From positions 45,366,796 to 45,430,795 of the forward strand of contig OY482846.1 in NCBI GenBank assembly GCA_960531495.1: a stretch of DNA of 64,000 nt, in the 5' to 3' direction. The notes below the pieces were generated by a model. That model was given only the letters and a program-made list of their open reading frames with translations, searched no databases and had not been told where the DNA came from. Positions 25,001 through 64,000 of this stretch are shown one piece after another (positions within the stretch are counted from its first letter, which is position 1; the number at the start of each line of letters is the position of its first letter). Origin of the DNA: Zeus faber. Lineage: Eukaryota; Chordata; Actinopteri; Zeiformes; Zeidae. Both the position numbers and the translations under genes were made by a program.

Positions 25001-25515
25001 AGCCCCATACGGTGCCGAGGAGCCATTAAGTGTGACCTGATGACAGACAGGAGGAAGCCCTGTGGTTAAGCCGTCAAACCACACGCAAGTGCAAGGACAC
25101 GAGGGTGTGTTTACTTGTGTAAAGTAAAGAAGCGAACGGGATGGCAGGAATTATTACTGTGCAATATCTATACCCCAAAGACACAGCGGGCGCCTTTCTC
25201 TCCCCCAAAAAAGTCTGCGCCAGATCCACGGTCTTTGGACTTGAGTTGATATGACTCTGCAGACAATGATCCACACGCTGTGGAACGTTCGCGTCGTGCG
25301 TTTTCAAAAGTTTCCAAAGGCAAAGGTCGAGGGGGCTCTCCGACGACCACCCAGGTTGAACGTGGCTTCGGCTCGTCGTCTTAACGCAGGGTTGAATAAA
25401 CCGTAACGGCCGACGCTCCTCCTTTACCTTTCACGTCCGTCAGGGAGCAGTCGGGGCGAAACTCTGCCTGCTCCAGCCTTCCGTTGACCACGAAATAGAT
25501 GACTTTGGTGGTCAT
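11799..25515 (-). CDS. pde9al: pde9a-like: PDE9-type high-affinity cGMP 3',5'-phosphodiesterase (complete, 14 exons)
   Basis: Fourteen minus-strand exons join to 1464 nt (487 residues plus stop) if the acceptor at 22490 is used. Start: [19 protein letters not shown]; then a PDE9-like N-terminal fold ([21 protein letters not shown]), a short coiled coil ([20 protein letters not shown]) and the HD-type catalytic domain: FHNFQHCFC (proton-donor and metal His), [11 protein letters not shown] (metal His/Asp), [33 protein letters not shown] (metal Asp) and SSQTNFIRF with the invariant purine-binding Gln. No membrane segment. Known role: hydrolysis of cGMP to GMP. Phrases such as [14 protein letters not shown] and [13 protein letters not shown] resemble the invertebrate or teleost 'PDE9A-like' class, so the family is sure and the paralogue symbol less so. 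Human PDE9A Tyr424 is Phe here. Confidence 0.9.
11961..12429 (+). mobile_element. Tc1/mariner element fragment, 5' end and transposase start (pseudogene)
   Basis: It starts with a Tc1-type terminal sequence (GATCAGCCGCAACATTAAAA) common in fish genomes and runs through the leader and the first third of a transposase gene on the plus strand. The transposase ATG at about 12112 is followed within a few codons by a frameshift and stop (ATGGGCGTGGTCAGGATCTGA). It stops abruptly at GCACCGCAG, where gag-like sequence begins, so the rest of the element was lost. Confidence 0.85.
12811..12855 (+). pseudogene. gag CCHC zinc knuckle remnant
   Basis: [14 protein letters not shown] fits CX2CX4HX4C, the nucleocapsid knuckle. 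It lies between the gag-like ORF and the protease remnant of the Gmr1-like element. Confidence 0.8.
12966..13256 (+). pseudogene. retropepsin-like protease remnant
   Basis: LLDSG (catalytic Asp triad) is followed at once by an in-frame TAG, then an open tract ending [13 protein letters not shown], the typical distal protease strand of these elements. Confidence 0.75.
13410..13760 (+). pseudogene. integrase N-terminal zinc-binding remnant (upstream of RT)
   Basis: [37 protein letters not shown] and, after a frameshift, [16 protein letters not shown] form an HHCC-like domain. The sequence jumps from [13 protein letters not shown] straight into RT, so the DDE catalytic core is missing. Confidence 0.82.
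13761..14240 (+). pseudogene. reverse transcriptase remnant
   Basis: It begins inside RT at [24 protein letters not shown] interrupts at about 13984 and the catalytic YLDD box reads YLDN at 14040-14051, so activity is lost. Confidence 0.88.
14244..14838 (+). pseudogene. RT connection and RNase H remnant
   Basis: [20 protein letters not shown] leads into the RNase H domain with [11 protein letters not shown], then after a frameshift [20 protein letters not shown] and [18 protein letters not shown]. No integrase follows, consistent with the Gmr1 order. Confidence 0.88.
14933..14977 (+). repeat. (GT)n inside retroelement 3' region
   Basis: About 22 GT units between the RNase H end and the possible LTR remnant. 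Confidence 0.9.
15339..15485 (-). CDS. pde9al: pde9a-like exon 13 (invariant Gln)
   Basis: 49 codons: [49 protein letters not shown]. It holds the invariant Gln and the Phe clamp of the purine pocket. The donor GTACTC is weak. The next intron is 3.45 kb and filled with transposons. Confidence 0.94.
16073..16177 (-). CDS. pde9al: pde9a-like exon 12 (metal Asp)
   Basis: 35 codons: [20 protein letters not shown] then [21 protein letters not shown] holds the metal-binding Asp and the Glu that lines the nucleotide pocket. The residue aligned to human Tyr424 is Phe. Confidence 0.95.
17028..17130 (-). CDS. pde9al: pde9a-like exon 11
   Basis: 103 nt: [20 protein letters not shown] then [14 protein letters not shown]. 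ATDMxKH is the conserved catalytic-core helix. Acceptor GTCCAG, donor GTAATT. Confidence 0.93.
17199..17230 (+). repeat. A32 tract (T32 in pde9a-like sense)
   Basis: A 32-base homopolymer inside the 123-nt intron between exons 10 and 11 of the phosphodiesterase gene, starting about 23 nt after the donor. Confidence 0.9.
17254..17321 (-). CDS. pde9al: pde9a-like exon 10
   Basis: 68 nt: [20 protein letters not shown] then MI and part of a Lys codon. Acceptor CTGCAG, donor GTAAGA. It is followed by a 123-nt intron holding a 32-nt T run in gene sense. Confidence 0.93.
17798..17890 (-). CDS. pde9al: pde9a-like exon 9
   Basis: 31 codons, [20 protein letters not shown] then [11 protein letters not shown]. 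Acceptor TTGCAG, donor GTAAAC. Near-identical to the [12 protein letters not shown] block of PDE9. Confidence 0.95.
18984..19106 (-). CDS. pde9al: pde9a-like exon 8 (HDLDHPG)
   Basis: 41 codons, phase 0: [20 protein letters not shown] to [23 protein letters not shown] is the class I PDE signature, with metal-binding His and Asp. Confidence 0.95.
20229..20310 (-). mobile_element. TA-flanked MITE, copy 4 (fragment)
   Basis: TA then CAGGTACTCCTGACTTAATG through the GAGGACCCGTG block, then interrupted by a SINE. Orientation as copy 3. Confidence 0.82.
20311..20555 (+). mobile_element. tRNA-derived SINE, diverged, 5'-truncated
   Basis: GTAGAGC, a B-box-like AGCTCGATCCCC and AGTGTCCTTGAGCAAGACAC match the SINE at 48464; it ends in (ATT)n. 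It sits against MITE copy 4. Confidence 0.78.
21704..21881 (-). CDS. pde9al: pde9a-like exon 7 (catalytic domain start)
   Basis: 178 nt: [20 protein letters not shown] to [20 protein letters not shown] and VTQM. It contains the HNFxH motif (catalytic acid His and first metal His). The donor is GTAAAT. A long (GT)n tract begins about 40 bp upstream in gene sense. Confidence 0.93.
21920..22022 (+). repeat. (GT)n beside pde9a-like exon 7
   Basis: About 50 units, with GC interruptions near the right end, lying in the intron just upstream (gene sense) of exon 7; CA repeats in the transcript. Confidence 0.9.
22457..22489 (-). CDS. pde9al: pde9a-like exon 6 (boundary uncertain)
   Basis: In-phase version: 33 nt, [12 protein letters not shown], after acceptor GTCAG. 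A stronger-looking acceptor, CCTGCAG, would start the exon at 22506 and read [17 protein letters not shown], which resembles relatives better, but it breaks frame with the exon 5 donor at 23055. One of the two borders is therefore misplaced, or exon 5 uses another donor. Confidence 0.6.
23056..23195 (-). CDS. pde9al: pde9a-like exon 5 (linker)
   Basis: 140 nt from [20 protein letters not shown] to [12 protein letters not shown]. Acceptor CTGTAG, donor GTGACC in phase 2. The middle is poorly conserved. The phase fits the next exon only if that exon starts at 22489. Confidence 0.7.
23286..23388 (-). CDS. pde9al: pde9a-like exon 4 (coiled coil)
   Basis: 103 nt coding [20 protein letters not shown] then [14 protein letters not shown]. 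Acceptor TTCCAG, donor GTAAGC. Charged heptads fit the PDE9 linker coiled coil that precedes the catalytic domain. Confidence 0.85.
23820..23995 (+). repeat. LINE-like 3' end, copy A
   Basis: TTATTATTATTTTTATTCTC, GCACCAAACCTCACC and an ATAAACTGTTTCTGATTGTG tail are shared with 47930-48100. Confidence 0.55.
24091..24130 (-). CDS. pde9al: pde9a-like exon 3 (40 nt)
   Basis: A short exon reading [12 protein letters not shown] with split codons at both ends. Acceptor ATACAG, donor GTGAGC. It is supported by exact phase with exons 2 and 4 and by heptad-like spacing that starts the coiled coil. Confidence 0.8.
24536..24685 (-). CDS. pde9al: pde9a-like exon 2
   Basis: 150 nt: [20 protein letters not shown] continuing through [20 protein letters not shown] to SDLQ. 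Acceptor CCCCAG and donor GTGAGG. It corresponds to the DLFCIATG segment of PDE9A. Confidence 0.9.
25428..25515 (-). CDS. pde9al: pde9a-like exon 1 (start)
   Basis: ATG is the complement of 25513-25515. It gives 29 codons, [19 protein letters not shown] to SLTDVK, plus one base before donor GTAAAG. The match to the human PDE9A start region (IYLDIDGRIQKVIF) fixes this start. It lies at the edge of a GC-rich region. Confidence 0.88.
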
Positions 25516-26059
25516 CCTGGGGGGCTTTGGAGCTGGAAACGGGTGGCCCGGTGTCGCGGTTTAAGCGCCTTCCCCCACGAAGGCACCTGCGGGTGACAGG
25601 GAGCCCACCCGCCCGCCCGCCCCCCGACGCTCTCACGGCCGCACCGCGGGGCTCGCTCAACAGATGTCGCTGTTCCTCGAAGCGGGACGAGGGAGGGGGG
25701 GGGGCGCCGCGTCCGGTGACGAAAGGTTCGACCGTCTATTCCGATTCGGTTCCTGGCCACTCGGTAAAAGTGTGGGGGGGGGGGGGGGTCGTAAAAGAAT
25801 TTGGCTCCGGTTCTTTTTGGCGGATTGCAAACGCGTACGTCAGTCAAAATCCAAAAAGCGGTCATGCCCGACTACAATTTTCGCCCACGTGGCGTTTGTC
25901 AAGCCCGCGAACCGAACCGGCCATTTCATTTTATTTGTATTGTATTTTATTCTATATATATTTTTTTTATCTTATTCTATAAGTATTCAACTCACTGTAC
26001 TACGTTTCAGGAGTCAGTTAGTCGGTCTATTAGAAAGGAATTCGTATCTTTTATTTCTT

Positions 26060-26205
26060 TTTTTTCCTGGGACATATTGTGTGCTATCACCGGGTGCGTT
26101 GCATTACATTTCACTGCATGCATGTATGAAAGTATGTACATGTATGAAAGTATGTATATGTATGTGACAAATAAAAAATCTTGAATCTTGAATCTTGAAT
26201 CTTGA
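26060..26205 (+). mobile_element. LINE-like 3' tail with (TTGAATC)n
   Basis: CATTTCACTGCATGCATGTA leads to GTGACAAATAAAAAATCTTG and four TTGAATC-like units, as in 3' microsatellite tails of non-LTR elements. Confidence 0.65.
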
Positions 26206-26421
26206 CTCCAGGCGGCCGACTTGTTTTGCAGGACCCGTACGCTGCGAACGGGTCGTTCGCGGGACTCGCGTCGCCACGCTACGGCGAGCCGAGCGGGACA
26301 AAGTGGGGTTTTTTTTATCGGCAAGTTATGCGAGAGGCTTTTGTGGCGATTCGTGAGTAATTTGAATGACTTTTTTTTTTTTTCCCTTGTGTGTGTGTGT
26401 GTGTGTGTGTGTGTCCGCCAG

Positions 26422-26499
26422 ACCATTAAACTGTGCGGCCCGGAGAACCGCTCCCTTCCCCGCGGCAACGACGGCCACCGAGACGACATCCGATCGCAG
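26422..26499 (+). other. candidate non-coding first exon of CLASP
   Basis: A CpG-rich stretch ends in a good donor (CAG|GTAAGA at 26499/26500) and could be the 3' end of a 5' UTR exon spliced to 27997. A CAG at 26419-26421 after a (GT)n tract could also make it an internal exon; the 78 nt are open but match no known protein. Confidence 0.35.
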
Positions 26500-26834
26500 G
26501 TAAGAAGATTATGGGCCTGTGTGAAAAGTCTCAAGTTAACTATAACCCTGTTAGCTCTGATAGCTAACGCGGCTGGTTAGCTAACGGTGGGTGCTGCTGC
26601 TGGTAAGCTAGGCATCGCACAACAACCGTTCCAACGTTCACCTTGTGGCGTTCAACGTTTTAACGTCCCGGGGTTTTCCAACTTCCCTGTAACTTCGCCC
26701 CTTTAAAGACTTGGGGGCCCGTTATGTTGTTCCATGATGGTGAAAAGTATCGAACTAGTTTTTTTTTGTGGTTGTATGAGATTCAAGGTTTGTATCCGTT
26801 ACACTAAAAACAAAGTAGGAACAATAAAAAAAGT

Positions 26835-26970
26835 GATATATACATACACATACACACACAAAATATATATACACATACACACACAAAAAAAAAATATATA
26901 TATATACACACACACAAAATATATATATATATATATATATATATTAAAGTGTGTGTGTGTGTGTGTGAAA
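26835..26970 (+). repeat. compound CA/TA/GT repeat
   Basis: Alternating ACACAC and ATATAT blocks then a short GT run in the divergent intergenic region. Confidence 0.85.
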
Positions 26971-28008
26971 AAGATAAATATATATTTACCACAAAGTATA
27001 AGAAACCTAACATAAGAAGAAAATGCATGTGTCTGTCTGTGTATGTATGTACAGGGGTGTTATCCGCGGATTGTGTCATGTGCAGCATACGCACCATGAT
27101 GCATCATTGTACATATCTGTAAATATAAATATACAGGCTACATATACTGTATATTGAAGAATGGATTAATTAGTGTCCGTGGGAAACGGGTAGGTCCCCG
27201 GCCATGTCACAGTCTTATCATTAATGCAGTTTACCACAGTTTATAAATTAAAACTTACTGTCTTAAATGATTTGTTTCAGTTTCAAACATTACACCTTAA
27301 AAGTCATCACAGCGTCTTATATTTAAGTCTCATTTGATTGCATTTATGCATGTATTTATGCATATATTTGTTTTTTGTCATTGTTTTGTTTGTTCAGCAT
27401 GAGCCAATATTTCTGATGTTTGAAAGCCTTAAGCCCACCGCTGAGTCCAATTCTTACTTTCCTGCTAGACTTGCCTGTCCTATGTGAACCTAATTCACTT
27501 TATACTTACCTGTCAAACGCAGCAAACCGCAATGGAGTAGTAGTTGTAAGTTATAAAAATGTTATCACTAAAATTGCCGGCTAATGTGTAGTACGTACCT
27601 GTAATGAGAGCCGAGTCGTCCAAAAGACAAGTCTCCTCTTTGATACTGTTATCTACATGTACGACTGTTGTTGTTGTTGTTGTTTGGTTTCAGACTGCTC
27701 ATTTTTCCCCGCTCTGTTTGATCCTCAGACGGCTGAACAATAAAAACGCTGGAGAATGACGACCAATGCCGCCTACAAGCCCCCTGAGCAAGATGCCCTG
27801 CTTGTATTGTCAACTGTTTTAGATCAAGCCTCCTGTTAAGCTTATTAACTGGCACAGACTTGTGACCAAAGGACGCTCCGGTCCTCACCAGAGGTCTCGT
27901 TGCCTCCGTGGAAGGGGGGCCGCCCGGAAGTTTGTTCTGCGTCCGTTTGGTGTCGGGGGCGATTTTTTGCGCATCTGCTGAGGACTTGGCTCTCAGCCCG
28001 ATCAACCG

Positions 28009-61859
<33,851 letters not shown>

Positions 61860-61916
61860 GTAAGCTGTGGCTTTTACATCATGGGGCAACCTCGGGATCT
61901 GTGTGTGTGTGTGCGC

Positions 61917-61955
<39 letters not shown>

Positions 61956-64000
61956 CGCGTGTGTGCGCGCATCAATAGTGCTGTGGTGGTACGTCACTGT
62001 GTATCTGCATGGAAACCCTTCTGCATGGTGTACACCTGCCAATTCTTTCCTGGAGATTAAAGAGATGAGTTTAGTTTAGTTTTTCTTTTCAGGGTTGATC
62101 TCCGATCTGCTCCGGGGCAGCGGAGCAGCAGCAGGAAACGGAGTGAATTAAATACACCTAGAGTTTTTATTTGCTTTGTTTGGAGAGAACATCCATCTGA
62201 TCGGAGCTAAGGAGCCGCGGAACCTTGCATAAAATAATTTTGAATATATTCGATGGGCTCTCTGACACAAGCACACCGATCACACACAAAAAGGGAAAAC
62301 ATTACCAAAGTGGTGTAGTTGGCGTAGTTTAGTTTATGAAGTCTAAAGGGCCTTTAGTTGGAGGACTAAACCCTGTTGACATTAAACTGTGTGTTGGCTT
62401 CCACCAGCCTTCATCAGGGTGTCGGCCTGGACGTCACATCTCGTGCCCAGTTTATTTGAGTGGCCGTTTATCACAGTTACAGTCTGAAAGGGTTGGACAA
62501 GCTGACATTTACACAACAGCCATGAGTCATCAGCCGCCAGGCAGGAGGCTAACAAAAATGTTTTCCCAATCCAAACCCATATGGGGAAAGGAAAGGACAG
62601 CTTGGTGGGATTTGCAAAAATGATTTGTATTAATATTCAGTCTGTCTTGTAATGGGGGGTGGGGGTTAAAGAACCATAGTGGTCGAATTAGTTTTACTCG
62701 CAGGTGCGCACATTTTACCATGCCCCTGAAACCCCGCCAAAATGACATGGCGGTCCCACCGATGATTCCATTTGAAAAAGGCGGAAGTGACATTGCTTTA
62801 AATGGAATTAAAGCAATAGAAAATATGGCCAAAGTAAGTGACAACATTTTGCGTGACTGTGATTGTCAGCAGGACAAGGAGACGATTTTAAGGTAGGGCG
62901 CTCATGGTAGCATTCAAATATTCCTTCCTGATACTACAAATCTCACAAATGCCAGTTATGCCATCAAAGCTGTGTGCTGACGAGTACGGGACTATAATGG
63001 GCAAAAAGAGCCTACGCACTAACCGACATTTAACTGGTGTTGACAGGATGGATGGCGTATTAATTTACGACCGCGAACCCTTTCAGAATAGTAATGAAGT
63101 TCTCTGAGATCCGCGGCCCATTAGGCATCCGTGAGATGTATTATCCATCAATATAGATTGTGTTCTCTAGGTGGTGCTGCTGTTTTACTGATTCCGATGC
63201 TACTTTTATTCCCTCTTTGTCTAATATTCGCTTGAAATCATCCACATTTCACTGCATTCCATTCAGACTTGCGTGGCGCTGCACGGACACTGAAGGGGTA
63301 GGCGTTATGCCTCGTCGGGCTTCGCAGCCAAAGGGAGAGCGCCGATCGGACCACGGACAGGCCGACGGGCGTTCATGTCGATATTGATCGCTTGACTCCG
63401 CAGCCAGACATCGATTGTTCCATCAGACGGTCAGTTAAGGCCCCCCCCACCCCCTAAAGGAAGAGACAAAGTCCAGGATCTATTGGATTTGTCGAGCACA
63501 GCTTGGGCGGGAGGCTTATCGACGCTGACCCCTCCGGTATATGCTCCGTTAAAACCGTGCCTCCATCTGCGTATGATGCCGTGTGGTTTGACATTTAAAT
63601 CAAACTGACAACGAGTCACCATCATTAATTAAGAGTTGGGTAAAAATATTTTGTGCATAAATAAAACATGTAAAACTAAACTATGAATAATGAACATAAA
63701 TCATTTGCTAAGCCGCCCTTGCAAGTCCTTCAGTGCCCCGCAGGGGGCGATGGACCTCGGTTGGGGGAACCCCAGTGGTAAAATAAACAAATATACACAG
63801 AACAAAAACTATTTGGGCTTCACACACTTAAACACCTCACACACTTTACTTTACACATGAAGGGTGCTGAGACTGAAAGGATGACGCAGATCTCACCTGA
63901 TTGGTTCTCTGTTACGCCGACACGGAAACCAAGAGTAGCGGCGCTCCAACGTGGTGTTTCTAGATACCGTTTCAATGTTCGTCATTCCCTCACGCTCAAA
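61860..64000 (+). other. CLASP intron after the microexon, to window end
   Basis: A (GT)n/(GC) block at 61901-61970 and mixed sequence. The expected next exon (RIRTRRQ region) was not found, so it lies beyond the window. Confidence 0.6.

Larger units (their letters stand above)
25516..27996. promoter_or_regulatory. divergent promoter region between pde9a-like and CLASP
   Basis: About 2.5 kb separate the two start codons head to head. 25420-25870 and 26210-26510 are GC-rich with many CpGs, as in fish promoters. A LINE-like tail sits at 26060-26205 and AT/CA repeats at 26835-26970. The 5' UTR exon of the CLASP gene is probably near 26.2-26.5 kb. No TATA box was assigned. Confidence 0.45.

Overview
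This is vertebrate nuclear DNA, almost certainly from a teleost fish. The evidence is split genes with GT-AG introns, very dense (GT)n/(CA)n microsatellites, tRNA-derived SINEs, a fish-type Tc1 element, a Gmr1-like Ty3/gypsy element and palindromic MITEs. Three protein-coding genes can be reconstructed exon by exon.

Layout. (1) 422-7170, plus strand: the last five coding exons of clcn4, a 2Cl-/H+ exchanger; earlier exons lie before the window, and a long 3' UTR runs to about 10.77 kb. (2) 11799-25515, minus strand: a complete 14-exon gene for a PDE9-type cGMP phosphodiesterase (pde9a-like), convergent with clcn4. Its last intron carries a Tc1 fragment and a decayed Gmr1-like retroelement. (3) 28009 to beyond the window end, plus strand: the first 19 coding exons (about 647 residues) of a CLASP1-like microtubule plus-end protein, divergent from pde9a-like, with TOG1, a Ser-rich linker, TOG2 and the start of the S/R-rich region. 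An internal alternative first exon (46219-46255) encodes the start of a gamma-type short isoform.

The three products are not one pathway; they act in endosomal ion exchange, cGMP breakdown and microtubule dynamics. The rest is introns filled with repeats: a TA-flanked MITE family (five copies, one split by a SINE), a roughly 730-bp foldback, a hAT-like MITE, two Tc1 derivatives, LINE 3' tails and many microsatellites.

The most striking feature is a 733-bp minisatellite at 32671-33403. Its 45/39-bp unit is a copy of the 3' splice site of CLASP exon 2. Six extra intact CAG acceptors lie upstream of the real one, all in the same reading frame with no stop, and a long (TG)n tract follows the exon's donor. 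This could generate length variants in TOG1.

Exon limits were derived by hand from splice consensus, codon phase and recalled family sequences; no alignment or transcript data were used.
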